A stretch of DNA of 64,000 nucleotides from Terriglobia bacterium (GTDB taxonomy: Bacteria > Acidobacteriota > Terriglobia > Bryobacterales > UBA6623). Location: assembly GCA_009838515.1 (NCBI GenBank), contig VXRL01000081.1:25838-89837 (forward strand), given 5' to 3'. The number at the start of each line of letters is the position of its first letter. The first letter of the stretch is position 1. This document shows, piece by piece, positions 26,647 through 35,811 of this stretch. Below the pieces are notes generated by a model. That model saw only the letters and a program-made list of their open reading frames with translations. It was not told the origin of the DNA and did no database searches. The translations under genes were made by a program, and so were the position numbers.

Positions 26647-28126
26647 CAATAGGTTGAGCTCGATCGCGATTCCCCTGGTGCTGTTCTCGGCCGCATGGGG
26701 CCAGGTGCCGGACGATTCCGGCACTGTGCCGCGGGTGCAGGAGTCTCGCGCAAACCCTCACTTCAGGTTCGGCTCGTCACTTGAGCTACCGGCTGGGGAT
26801 CGCGCAGATGACGTCGCCGTCATCTTCGGCTCGGCCAAGATCGATGGCACGGTTGAGGGTGACGTGTTTGTCCTGCTCGGATCGCTAACGCTCGGCAGCA
26901 CGTCCGTTGTTGAACGCGATGCGGTCGTGATTGGAGGATCGGCCAAGGTCTTGCCGGGTGCAGTTGCGGATGGCGATTTCGTTGTCGTTGGTGGGGAATT
27001 GGATGCGCCGGAGAGCTTCTCGCCTCGAGGTGATCTCGCCGTTGTTGGAGGAGGTGGCGGCGCGGAGTTCTTCGCGCCAGCCATCACGTGGCTGACCAGT
27101 GGACTGCTGCTGGGGCGTCCGCTAGTTCCCGATCTTCTCTGGGCATGGATCTTCGTCGCGGTATTCGCACTGCTGTACCTAGGAACGAACTGGGTCTTCG
27201 AGCGGCCTGTCCGCGAGGTTGCCACTGCGCTCGGCTCCAAGCCGCTGACCTGCTTCCTAGTGGGTGGGCTGGTCGTGCTCCTGATCGGTCCGGTCTCGTT
27301 GCTGCTGGTCGCATCCGTCGTCGGGCTGCCTGCGGTGCCGTTGCTGTGGCTCGCGCTCCTTCTGGCGGTGATTCTGGGAAAGGTCGGCGTGACTCGTTGG
27401 ATCGGCGGGCGAGTGGTTCCAGAACAGTTCCCTGGAGACCGCGTGCAGGCGGCGCGGTCTGTCGCGATCGGGCTGGCGATAGTGAGCCTCGCCTACATGG
27501 TGCCAGTGCTCGGCATCACGGCATGGACGGTGCTCGGCGTATTGGCGCTGGGCGCCGCAACCACGACAGCGGCCCAATCGTTGCGGCGCGAGAATCCGAG
27601 ACCGGCTGTGCCCGCCCGTGCCCCGGTCGTCACTGCCGCCCAGACGGGAGGGGGTGAGCCCTCAGGGGTCGCTACACCTGAAGCCGACGGAGATCATCAG
27701 CCTGAGAGCGAACTCGGCCGGGGAGAAGAGCCGACGATTGAGCCCGGCACGGCAGTGGACCTATCCTTGGCTAGCTTTCCCGCTCGAATCGGTGCCGTAG
27801 CCTTGGACTTCATACCCTTCGTGATCATCGGTCAAGCGCTGAACGTCGGCATCCTGCTGACCTTGCTGATGTTCTTGGTGTACAACACTGCGATGTGGGC
27901 GTGGAGAGGCACGACCGTCGGTGGCATGATCTGCCGAGTGCGCTTGGTTCGCACCGACGGCCGCGCATTGGCCCCTCAGGACGGGGTCGTGAGGGGCGTT
28001 GCCAGCGTGGTTTCCATCGCATTTCTGGGGCTCGGCTGGATCTGGGCGGCGTGGGACGAGAAACGGCAGTCGTGGCATGACCGCGCTGCTGGCACCTATG
28101 TGGTGCGGGACGAGAGCGACTTCTAG
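26633..28126 (+). CDS. Exported bactofilin-like / multi-TM / RDD domain protein
   Basis: This 497-aa envelope protein starts with a signal peptide (LSSIAIPLVLFSAAWGQ). Stacked short beta repeats of polymer-forming (bactofilin-like) type follow (FGSAKIDGTVEGDVFVLLG, DAVVIGGSAKVLPGA). The middle has about five TM helices, then a Pro/Glu-rich linker. The C-terminal RDD domain begins at SFPARIGAVALDFIPF, with GTTVGGMICRVRLVRTDG and QSWHDRAAGTYVV. AAGGAGG seven bases before the ATG is a very strong ribosome-binding site. It is third in the sigma-factor unit, so it may be a target or sensor of that sigma factor. The function is unknown. Confidence 0.72.
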   Translation: MKRFSNRLSSIAIPLVLFSAAWGQVPDDSGTVPRVQESRANPHFRFGSSLELPAGDRADDVAVIFGSAKIDGTVEGDVFVLLGSLTLGSTSVVERDAVVIGGSAKVLPGAVADGDFVVVGGELDAPESFSPRGDLAVVGGGGGAEFFAPAITWLTSGLLLGRPLVPDLLWAWIFVAVFALLYLGTNWVFERPVREVATALGSKPLTCFLVGGLVVLLIGPVSLLLVASVVGLPAVPLLWLALLLAVILGKVGVTRWIGGRVVPEQFPGDRVQAARSVAIGLAIVSLAYMVPVLGITAWTVLGVLALGAATTTAAQSLRRENPRPAVPARAPVVTAAQTGGGEPSGVATPEADGDHQPESELGRGEEPTIEPGTAVDLSLASFPARIGAVALDFIPFVIIGQALNVGILLTLLMFLVYNTAMWAWRGTTVGGMICRVRLVRTDGRALAPQDGVVRGVASVVSIAFLGLGWIWAAWDEKRQSWHDRAAGTYVVRDESDF

Positions 28127-28315
28127 GCCTGAATCGTGGATTCCGCTCTGCTGGGTCGGCAGGTCCGGCCGCGCCACTTGAGTATGTTGTAGCGATTGGC
28201 CCGGGGGCGGTCCTTGCGTGCTGCGACGGGGATGCCCAGGGTTCGGCCCGGATCGCACCCGAGCCCCGAATGAATGGGTCAGGCCAGTCGGTGACGGCAC
28301 ACCGCTCGGGGGGAG

Positions 28316-28834
28316 CTACGGTCGACGAATCCGATTGATCGCTGCGGTCGCTGCGTCGCGGACAGCTTGGTCGTCGCTTTGCCGAAGCCGTGCCAAGCCT
28401 GTCAGCGCCAAGGGATCTCGCCGGACGCCAATCGAGTTGATCACGCCCACAAGCAAACCGCCGTTCAGCCTGCCCAGTGCCTCGCGCAAAGCCTGGTCGG
28501 CCGTGCCGGAGGGCATCGGCTCTAGGGCCGTTCGCGCGTAGTGGGCCAGACGCGGGTCATCCAGCAATTCCACCAAAGCCGGAACCGCGCTGGGCTCGCC
28601 TACCACGGCGAGCCGCTGGCAGGCCTTGGCCTTGGCAAACTCGGTGGAGTCAGAATTCTTGAGAATGGCCACGAGATCCGCCGAGGCCATGCCCATGATC
28701 TCCTCTGACTTGTGAGGCGTTGACGCGAGTTGGGCGTCGGTCATGCGTTGCAGTTCGCCGCGGTCTTGGCCGCGCAAGCGCTTGCCGACTCCGACGGCCA
28801 CTGCCGTTATGGCAAAGAACGTTCGTCTTAGCAT
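28316..28834 (-). CDS. Exported HEAT-repeat protein
   Basis: The 172-aa protein has an N-terminal hydrophobic segment (TFFAITAVAVGVGK) and HEAT-like helical pairs (KAKACQRLAVVGEPSAVPAL, DDPRLAHYARTALEPM, QAVRDAATAAINRI). GGAGG lies eight bases before the ATG. It follows the Gfo/Idh gene by 13 bases and is probably cotranscribed. In this genomic setting such proteins often accompany oxidoreductases and sulfatases, probably as binding scaffolds. No catalytic residues are visible. Confidence 0.75.
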   Translation of the reverse strand: MLRRTFFAITAVAVGVGKRLRGQDRGELQRMTDAQLASTPHKSEEIMGMASADLVAILKNSDSTEFAKAKACQRLAVVGEPSAVPALVELLDDPRLAHYARTALEPMPSGTADQALREALGRLNGGLLVGVINSIGVRRDPLALTGLARLRQSDDQAVRDAATAAINRIRRP

Positions 28835-28847
28835 CTTCGGCCTCCGT

Positions 28848-30152
28848 TCACACGAGTCGCCATGGCTCGCGCATGGCGCGAGAGCGCATTCTGTTGGCAG
28901 CGTCGCTGCGAGGGAAACTGTCGGTCGCTGGATCGAACTCCAGAGTCTCCCCCAATTGGTACGCGATGTACGCCGCGTGGCACGCCACGTGCGTTTGGCA
29001 TGCCGCCAACGCGTTGGCCCGGGTATCCTCGCGCGATTTGACGCAATTCAAGAAGTCCCGCACGTGGCGCGTCGTAGCCTCGCGGGCATCCTCAAAGGTC
29101 TTGCGGTACTGCGCCATGCTGTCGGACGCCTCCACAATGCCCGCGTCACCTGTCTGCACCCAGCCCGCTTCGCCCTCGAAGCGAACGGCACACGGGCCCA
29201 AGCCCTCCCAGCCCGAGTCGCGCAGTACGATTTCCAGTCCGTTCGCGTAGCGACAGTCGACCGAGTACGGCGTAACCCCTTGTGCAAGATGGGGCGTGAA
29301 TTCTACTGGCGCGGTCTCGTCCAGTCTGGCAGCGGCGTGGCACAGGTCCAGGGTGTGCGATCCCCACTCTAGGATTCCCCCTCCGTGAAAGTCGAAAAAG
29401 CCCCGCCAACGACTCTTGACGTACAGCGAGTTGTACGGCCGCCACGGTGCTGGCCCCAGCCAGCGGTCCCAATCCACGACGCTCTTGGGCGGCTCCGGTT
29501 CTGCCGGCAGCCAGTCGTGGGTGGTTGAGGGCGTGTAGCGGTCTCCGGGCGCCGCATTGGCTTCCAGCTTCGTCAGCTTGCCGAGCTTGCCGCTGCGCGC
29601 CAGATCGATGCAGTACTCGAAGTTCGTGCCGTTGCGCCGCTGGGTGCCCGCTTGGTAGACCCGGCCGAGGCGATGGTACGTGTCGGCCAGCGCCCGACTC
29701 TCCGCGATCGTCATCGAGCAGGGCTTTTCGCAGTAGACGTCCTTGCCCGACTTGGCGGTGAGGATCGACAGCAACGTATGCCACCGGTCACCGGTCGCGA
29801 TCAGCACTGCATCGATGTCTCGCCGTTCCCAAAGCTCGAACATGTCGCCGTACATCTCGCAGTCGTTGTTGCCGTGATGCTTGTCGACCTTCGACTTGAT
29901 CGCTTCGCGGCGCTCGTTGCGCGCATCGCAGATCGCCCGGAACTGCACATCGTCCTGGGCGAGGAACGACTCGAGGTCGCGCTCACCTCGTCCGCCGATA
30001 CCCAATCCGGCTAAATTGATCCGGTCACTGGGAGGGACTGCGCCGGACAAGCCCAAGACAGTGCCGGGAATGAAGAGCGGAACGGCGGCTTGAAATACCC
30101 TGCGCCTCGGGATTTGGCTCGGCGCTACAGCCTCACCGGTTGTGTCACTCAT
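28848..30152 (-). CDS. Exported Gfo/Idh/MocA-family oxidoreductase
   Basis: The 434-aa dehydrogenase has an N-terminal export-type region with a basic motif (PSQIPRRRVFQAAVPLF), likely Tat. The Rossmann domain follows (LAGLGIGGRGERDLESF) with DVYCEKPCSMTIAESRA carrying the conserved Lys-Pro. The C-terminal domain (GGGILEWGSHTLDLCHAA) has the usual His. This is the long form typical of glycan-degrading bacteria. GGAGG precedes the ATG. A sulfatase gene lies about 200 bases upstream and a HEAT gene 13 bases downstream on the same strand. A role in oxidising a sugar released from a sulfated glycan is plausible but inferred. Confidence 0.88.
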   Translation of the reverse strand: MSDTTGEAVAPSQIPRRRVFQAAVPLFIPGTVLGLSGAVPPSDRINLAGLGIGGRGERDLESFLAQDDVQFRAICDARNERREAIKSKVDKHHGNNDCEMYGDMFELWERRDIDAVLIATGDRWHTLLSILTAKSGKDVYCEKPCSMTIAESRALADTYHRLGRVYQAGTQRRNGTNFEYCIDLARSGKLGKLTKLEANAAPGDRYTPSTTHDWLPAEPEPPKSVVDWDRWLGPAPWRPYNSLYVKSRWRGFFDFHGGGILEWGSHTLDLCHAAARLDETAPVEFTPHLAQGVTPYSVDCRYANGLEIVLRDSGWEGLGPCAVRFEGEAGWVQTGDAGIVEASDSMAQYRKTFEDAREATTRHVRDFLNCVKSREDTRANALAACQTHVACHAAYIAYQLGETLEFDPATDSFPRSDAANRMRSRAMREPWRLV

Positions 30153-30350
30153 GCATCAGGTCCTCCGACTGGATTCCTTGTTCTCGCGTGCCAGGCCGGC
30201 GCGCGCCACGCCGATGGTCTCGCACTGCGCACATAGGATATCGCAGGGGTGCTTGGGCACTTGCTGCCACTTCCGGACAGCCCGAGCGGGTTAGCCGGCA
30301 CCTAGCTGGGAATCTGCAGTCCCGAGCATGGCACCGGGCTGCCTCCCTCC

Positions 30351-31940
30351 TCAGGGTCCGTCCGGGTACGGCACCGGGGCACTGGTGGCCTTGCGGGTCG
30401 GCATGATGGCGTTGGTCTCGCGCAGGAACTTGCCAAGCGCAGCGGACAAGTCCGCAACCAACTCGGGCTGGTCCGCGGCCAGATTGCGCGTCTCGCCGAT
30501 GTCGGCCCGGAGGTTGAACAGCTCCTTGCGCCCGTCCACGTGCCAATAGACCAGCTTCCAATCGCCCCTCTTGATCGTGCTGGTGGCCCCGATCCCGGGC
30601 CCTTCCACTCGGGGCCGGCTAAGTCCGCCCCAAGCGTGCGGAAAGTGCCAGTAGAGCGTCCTCTCTGGATTTCCGGCCTCGCCGCGCAGCAGGGGAACGA
30701 AGCTCTCCCCGTCTAGCTCGGGCCCTAGCTGGATTATGCCGTCATCATTGAAGATTGCTCCGCTCTGACCGCTGAACTCGACACCCGCGATATCCAAGAT
30801 TGTGGGAAACATGTCCTCGATAGTGATTGGCGTGTCACTCACCCTGCCCGGCTGGGTGACACCCGGCCACTTGGCCAGCATCGGCACGCGCAGGCCGCCC
30901 TCGTAGGTCGAGCCCTTGCCGCTGTTCAACGGTGCGTTGTGGGTGTTCGGCTCGCCATCGCGCTCGATCATGTTCCTCACGCCGCCGTTGTCCGAAGTGA
31001 AGAATAGCGCTGTGTTGTCTGCTACGCCCAACCCCTCGAGCGTGTCCATGATGTCCCCCAGACTCTTGTCCACGCCTTCAATCATGGAGGCGTACGCGGC
31101 CTCCCGCTCCGGCAGGCCGGCATCGAGGTAGCGCTGGACGAATCGCTGGTCGAGCATGATCGGGGTGTGCGGCGCAAATTGCGCGAAATACAGGAAGAAT
31201 GGCTGTCCGTCGGCGACCGCTTCCTTCACGGCTGTGATGGCCTCGAGGGTTAGCGCCTCGGTCAGGTAGATCTCTTGGCCGAAGTACTTTTCCATGTCCC
31301 ACGCTCTCCAAGGCGTGGAATCCGGATCGCCGCCGGACGCGAAGTTGTCCGTTCCGTAGTAGCTTCCGGGCGCGCCCGAGAAGCGCCCTCCGATCCGCAC
31401 GTCGAAGCCGAGCGCCTTCGGGTCTTCGCCCGGAGTGCCCCTTGTGCCGAAGTGGCCCTTGCCGATGTGGATCGTGCGGTATCCCGCATTTCGCAGTTCT
31501 TGCGGGAGCGTCTTGGCGTGCAGCGACAGTGGGATGTCCGGCACTGGTTGGAGGCCGTTCGTGTTCCATCTTGGGATGATCAGGTCCGGGTGCGGCCGAT
31601 CCGTGGCCTCGTCGCGAAAATGCGTCCAGTTGGAGATTCGGGTGCGAACTTGGTTCAACCCTGTCAGCAGCTCGACTCGAGTGGGCGTGCAGACGGCATT
31701 GGAATACGAGTTCGTGAACTTCATCCCCTCGGACGCTAGGCGCTCCATGTTGGGCGTGCGATAGAGATCGTTCTGGGGAGTTCTCTCGTCCGCAAACGGT
31801 TCGGAGGTGTCCTGCCACCCTTGGTCGTCCGTCAGCATGAGGACGATGTTGGGCCGAGAAATCTGTTCTGGGACGTCAGGCGCGCAACTGCAGGCAAGGC
31901 AGGGTAGGGCAGCCAAGGTGATCAACTGAGATCGATACAT
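30351..31940 (-). CDS. Arylsulfatase-type sulfatase, exported
   Basis: The product is about 529 aa. The N-terminus is hydrophobic and Cys-containing (LITLAALPCLACSCAPD), suggesting a lipoprotein or signal peptide. The sulfatase core starts at PNIVLMLTDDQGWQD. The formylglycine motif is CTPTRVELLTG, so it is a Cys-type S1 sulfatase that needs an FGE-type maturase, which is not in this window. FTSDNGGVRN and KGSTYEGGLRVPM are conserved active-site segments. The ATG at 31940 was chosen; the track start adds 30 unlikely residues. It hydrolyses sulfate esters, probably on polysaccharides. It heads a unit with the Gfo/Idh and HEAT genes. Confidence 0.92.
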   Translation of the reverse strand: MYRSQLITLAALPCLACSCAPDVPEQISRPNIVLMLTDDQGWQDTSEPFADERTPQNDLYRTPNMERLASEGMKFTNSYSNAVCTPTRVELLTGLNQVRTRISNWTHFRDEATDRPHPDLIIPRWNTNGLQPVPDIPLSLHAKTLPQELRNAGYRTIHIGKGHFGTRGTPGEDPKALGFDVRIGGRFSGAPGSYYGTDNFASGGDPDSTPWRAWDMEKYFGQEIYLTEALTLEAITAVKEAVADGQPFFLYFAQFAPHTPIMLDQRFVQRYLDAGLPEREAAYASMIEGVDKSLGDIMDTLEGLGVADNTALFFTSDNGGVRNMIERDGEPNTHNAPLNSGKGSTYEGGLRVPMLAKWPGVTQPGRVSDTPITIEDMFPTILDIAGVEFSGQSGAIFNDDGIIQLGPELDGESFVPLLRGEAGNPERTLYWHFPHAWGGLSRPRVEGPGIGATSTIKRGDWKLVYWHVDGRKELFNLRADIGETRNLAADQPELVADLSAALGKFLRETNAIMPTRKATSAPVPYPDGP

Positions 31941-32094
31941 AATGCCGCAGAAATGATATCCCACGCTCGGCTGGAGTGGAGTCGACAGATGGCACGAAAT
32001 CGTCGAGTGGTCCGGCCGGCTAGGGACCACAAGCGTATGTCAATCGTCCGGGTGCTGCCACGCGGGTGGAATCCGAGCCCGCATAGATTCGATT

Positions 32095-32928
32095 ATGCTT
32101 GATCGATCAGGCGTTCTTGAACGCGAGATGGAAGCGAAGTGTAAGCACTTCGGATCCGTCCAATGCGTTGTAAATCGCGACCATATGACCCCCGAAACGA
32201 ACTGTGACCCGTTCACCATCCGAATCGGCACTTGGAACACTAGGTGGGCCAAGCCAAGCAGCATCGGCGGCAAGATCATCAGCAAGGTGCTCGCCGCTTC
32301 AGACTGCGACGTGCTGTGCGTAACCGAAGGATTCGCGGGGATCCTCCCCGAAGGAGGTCATGTCATCGATGCAGGCAAGGATTGGGGCTACCGCATCTAC
32401 AAGGGCCGCAGGAAGGTGCTGTTGTGGAGCAAGCAACCTTGGACTCCCCACATTGATGCCGTCGGCTCCGCAGATCTGCCAGGCGGTAGGTTCGTGGCGG
32501 GTAGCACAGAAACACTGTCGGGGGCTTGCCTGACTGCCGTTGGCGTCTGCATCCCTTGGAGCGGTGCGCACGTGAAGAGTGGCCGCAAGGACCGCACGTG
32601 GTGGCAGGATCATGAAGCATGGCTAGCAGGATTCGGGAAGCTGCGTAGCGGAATGTCCGAATCGCGAACCATCATCTTGGGCGACTTCAACCAGAGGATT
32701 CCGAAGACCCACGCACCGCTCCGGGCATACAAGGCGCTCAACTGCGCGTTCAATGGGTTCAAGTTTGCGACCGAGGGGGAGTTGTCAGGGGGACAGAGGT
32801 TGATTGATCATATTGCGCATACACCTGACCTCACCCCAGGCAGTATAGGGGTCTGGGACAAGCAGGCTGCCGATGGGACATCCCTATCGGACCATTTCGG
32901 CGTATGGTGCGACTTCAGCGCAGGCTAG
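32095..32928 (+). CDS. EEP-family (endonuclease/exonuclease/phosphatase-like) protein
   Basis: The 277-aa protein has the EEP fold. IRIGTWNTRW holds the Asn, CDVLCVTEGF the catalytic Glu, RTIILGDFNQRIP the Asp/Asn pair, and SLSDHFGVWCDF the C-terminal Asp-His. The first 30 residues (to the Met at 32185) look non-conserved, so the start could be 32128 or 32185. I kept 32095 because TAGATT lies five bases before it, like other leaderless-looking starts here. It appears to be a lone gene with somewhat lower GC than its neighbours. The substrate is unknown. Confidence 0.75.
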   Translation: MLDRSGVLEREMEAKCKHFGSVQCVVNRDHMTPETNCDPFTIRIGTWNTRWAKPSSIGGKIISKVLAASDCDVLCVTEGFAGILPEGGHVIDAGKDWGYRIYKGRRKVLLWSKQPWTPHIDAVGSADLPGGRFVAGSTETLSGACLTAVGVCIPWSGAHVKSGRKDRTWWQDHEAWLAGFGKLRSGMSESRTIILGDFNQRIPKTHAPLRAYKALNCAFNGFKFATEGELSGGQRLIDHIAHTPDLTPGSIGVWDKQAADGTSLSDHFGVWCDFSAG

Positions 32929-33274
32929 CGGCCTGACAGGAGGAGTCTTCGGTGTCGACTACGGTCACAGCCTATCTCGGTCACGGTCGGCAATAGCTGA
33001 GTGAACAAGGGTGCGGTGGGTCTGTCGGATCAAGCGTGTAAGCAGCGGGGATGCCATTCGCGCGTTGAAGACCACAATGGATCTCTCCCGGCCTGACAGG
33101 GATGACAGACTTGGGAGTACTCTGCCGTGATCGCCTGCGACGACTTCCTCGTGCGATTTGCAGCAGCCCCTGTCTGCGTTCACGATGAAGCTTGGGATGA
33201 CCCCGACGATACTCCCGCCCCCTTTGTCTTCGATCATTCATAGTTGCGGGCGTGTCTCGCAATACCGGCCAGGT
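32929..33274. other. Intergenic region, convergent genes
   Basis: About 345 bases lie between the EEP and cobQ stops. Only short, non-conserved frames are present. I find no strong hairpin followed by a T-tract, no RNA gene and no mobile-element signature. Confidence 0.4.
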
Positions 33275-34750
33275 CTAGGCAGCGCCCCATCTGGGAACTC
33301 GGGCACATCGCAGCAAGGCATCAACGTCAAGGTCTGATGCGAGCGCGTCGGCAACTTCGTCAAGCGCTTTATCGACGGCAGTTGCGTAGCGAATCGAGGA
33401 ATCGGGCCTTGCGCCGAGCCTTTTAAGCCACTCGCGTCGGTATCTGTCGTTCGCCAGCAAGCCGTGCAGATAGGTACCTTCGATCCGTCCGTCCTCGCTG
33501 CGGGCCCCGTCCGGACCGCCGTCCATATGCAGCAGTGGATTCTGCAACTGAGGACCAGCCGTCCGCCCGGCATGGATCTCATAGCCGCAAACCGGTATCC
33601 CGGAGACCGCGCATCGACCTTGGGCCTGCCTCACGGTCTTTTGAGCCACCATCGTCGTGGAAACATCGAGCAAACCCAATCCGGCCCCGGCAGCTGCTGC
33701 GCCGTCCACGCCACTGGGGTCGCGAACGTTGTGTCCCAGCATCTGGAATCCGCCGCATATTCCCAGCACATAGCCGCCATTCCTAGCGTGCGAGATTACG
33801 TCGTGGTGCCAGCCCTGAGATCGCAGAAACTTGAGTTCCGAAACCGTTGACTTGGTGCCGCACAGGATGATCGCATCGGCATCGCGAGGAATCGCGCTTC
33901 CCGGATGCACAAACGAGAAGTCCACTTCGGGCTCAAGGCGCAGCGCATCCAAATCGTCGGAATTGGCGATCCGTGACAGCACGGGCGCAACAACGCGCAG
34001 GTGACCGCCCGGGTGACGCCGCTCCGATCTCAATGACGTCGCATCTTCGGCGGGAAGCGTAGCGGCCGACTCGAGCCAGCGGACCATGCCGAAGCAGTGC
34101 CAACCTGTTCGTTGACGCACGACGGACAGCCCGTCCTCGAACAGCCCCGGGTCGCCCCGGAACTTGTTGACGATGAATCCGCAGACCTGCTGCCGGTCTT
34201 CGTCGCCCAGAACGGCATGGGTGCCGACGAGAGCGGCTATCACTCCGCCACGATCGATGTCACCGACGATGCAGACTGGCACGTCAGCCTTTGTTGCGAA
34301 GCCCATGTTGGCGATATCTCCGGGGCGTAGATTGACCTCAGCTGGGCTTCCGGCCCCTTCTACCACCAGCAGGTCGTACTCTCGAGCCAGCCTTTCCAGC
34401 GACTCCTTGATGGCTGGGAGAAGCGTCTTGCTGTAGCCGCGAAATCCGCTCGCGCCCAGCGAGCCGGAGGGGTGCCCGTGGACGATGACTTGGGACACAC
34501 GGTCCGCTTGCGGCTTGAGCAGGACCGGGTTGAAGTCCGTGCAAGGCTCTATCCCGGCGGCCATTGCTTGGAGCGCCTGTGCCCTGCCGATTTCTCCGCC
34601 TCCCGGACAGACGGCGGCTTGGTTGGACATGTTCTGAGGCTTGAAGGGGGCTGCGTGAATGCCCCGTTTGCGGGCGAGTCGGCATAGCCCCGCCACGATT
34701 AGGGACTTGCCGACATCGCTGCCGGTCCCTTGGATCATGATGGCCTTCAT
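33275..34750 (-). CDS. cobQ: Cobyric acid synthase
   Basis: CobQ/CbiP amidates the b, d, e and g side chains of adenosylcobyrinic acid diamide, using glutamine and ATP. The 491-aa product is standard length. An N-terminal dethiobiotin-synthetase-like ATPase (MIQGTGSDVGKS) with PFKPQNMSNQA is followed by a class-I glutamine amidotransferase whose nucleophile is in VLGICGGFQMLG and whose His is in GTYLHGLL. I chose the ATG at 34750, matching the family N-terminus. The gene lies about 245 bases after btuD and may be part of, or separate from, the riboswitch-controlled btu unit. No other cob genes are in the window. Confidence 0.95.
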   Translation of the reverse strand: MKAIMIQGTGSDVGKSLIVAGLCRLARKRGIHAAPFKPQNMSNQAAVCPGGGEIGRAQALQAMAAGIEPCTDFNPVLLKPQADRVSQVIVHGHPSGSLGASGFRGYSKTLLPAIKESLERLAREYDLLVVEGAGSPAEVNLRPGDIANMGFATKADVPVCIVGDIDRGGVIAALVGTHAVLGDEDRQQVCGFIVNKFRGDPGLFEDGLSVVRQRTGWHCFGMVRWLESAATLPAEDATSLRSERRHPGGHLRVVAPVLSRIANSDDLDALRLEPEVDFSFVHPGSAIPRDADAIILCGTKSTVSELKFLRSQGWHHDVISHARNGGYVLGICGGFQMLGHNVRDPSGVDGAAAAGAGLGLLDVSTTMVAQKTVRQAQGRCAVSGIPVCGYEIHAGRTAGPQLQNPLLHMDGGPDGARSEDGRIEGTYLHGLLANDRYRREWLKRLGARPDSSIRYATAVDKALDEVADALASDLDVDALLRCARVPRWGAA

Positions 34751-34995
34751 CGCCACCGTTGTCGCAGCCTTCCGCGTCGCGACTCGCGCTCGCGTCCCGC
34801 GTGCTCGGGGAACATGCGGGCCATTCCCGAACAGACGAGCAGGTTCATCGAGCCGTCGTCTCAGCAATCCCCAGATTCGCGGGCCTGGACGCAGCGGAGG
34901 CTGTGAGCGGCGCGGTGATGGGTGCGCCGAATCTGCTCGGATGCATTGCAGGCCCCTGCCGCATCGAATGTCACCCGATGACCATGACCCCGACC

Positions 34996-35811
34996 CTAGC
35001 GGGAGCCCGCGCCTCTCGCTCGCACGCCTTCAGACCGGGCCGCTAGGCGGTGGAAGACAAGCGTCTCGATGCCGTTGGCTGGGCGAAGGCGCTCAACCCT
35101 CACGCCGAACACGGGCTCTATCAGGTCGTCGCGCACCACGTCAGCAACCGTCCCGAACGCTTGGAGTCGACCTGCGTTCATCAGCGCGACTCGATCCGCC
35201 CACCGCAGCACGGCGTTGAGATCGTGCAATGCCACCGCGACGGCCTTGCCATCATCGGCAAGCTCCTGAAGCAGCTGGAGCGTTTCAAGCGAGTGGTCGA
35301 TGTCCAAGCTGGCCGTTGGCTCGTCTAGCAAGATCACCTTGGCCTCCGTAGCCAAGCTGCGTGCAATCAGAACTCGTTGGCGCTCGCCACCGGACAGTTC
35401 GTTTACGAGGCGGCGCTCCAAGTGCGCGACATCCGCTCGCGCCAGCGCGGCGTCAACGGCCTCAACGTCGGCGCTGCCGAGCAGGTCGAATCGGCCAACA
35501 TGCGGATAGCGCCCCATGCTGACAACATCCCGAACCGTGAACGCAAAATCGATCCGCGTGTCTTGCGGGACAAAGGTGATCTGGCGCGCTATTTCCTGCC
35601 GCGGCACACGGGCTAGGGTGTCCCCGTCCAGTTCCGCCCGCCCGTCGGTGGGTCTCCAGAGCCCGGCGAGCAGGCGGAGCACCGTTGACTTGCCGGAGCC
35701 GTTGGGTCCCACCACGGCCGTCACGCTCTGGGACTCGACCGAGAGCGAGACATCCCGGACTAGGGAGCGGCCGCCGATCTCGATGCCGGCATTGCACAAG
35801 GAAAGCCTCAA
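34996..35811 (-). CDS. btuD: ABC transporter ATPase for cobalamin, BtuD-like
   Basis: The 271-aa FecCD/BtuD-type ATPase has Walker A GPNGSGKST, the Q-loop in TFVPQDTRIDF, signature LSGGERQR, Walker B KVILLDEPTASLD and the His switch ALHDLNAVL. The start is best placed at the TTG that overlaps the btuC stop (TTGA junction). The 416-aa track ORF reads back through btuC out of frame. Its place after btuB, btuF and btuC downstream of a B12 riboswitch makes cobalamin the likely substrate. Confidence 0.9.
   Translation of the reverse strand: MRLSLCNAGIEIGGRSLVRDVSLSVESQSVTAVVGPNGSGKSTVLRLLAGLWRPTDGRAELDGDTLARVPRQEIARQITFVPQDTRIDFAFTVRDVVSMGRYPHVGRFDLLGSADVEAVDAALARADVAHLERRLVNELSGGERQRVLIARSLATEAKVILLDEPTASLDIDHSLETLQLLQELADDGKAVAVALHDLNAVLRWADRVALMNAGRLQAFGTVADVVRDDLIEPVFGVRVERLRPANGIETLVFHRLAARSEGVRARGAGSR

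Noticed and set aside
34751-34995. Possible extra cob gene between btuD and cobQ
   Set aside because: Frames on both strands are short and carry no motif; treated as intergenic.
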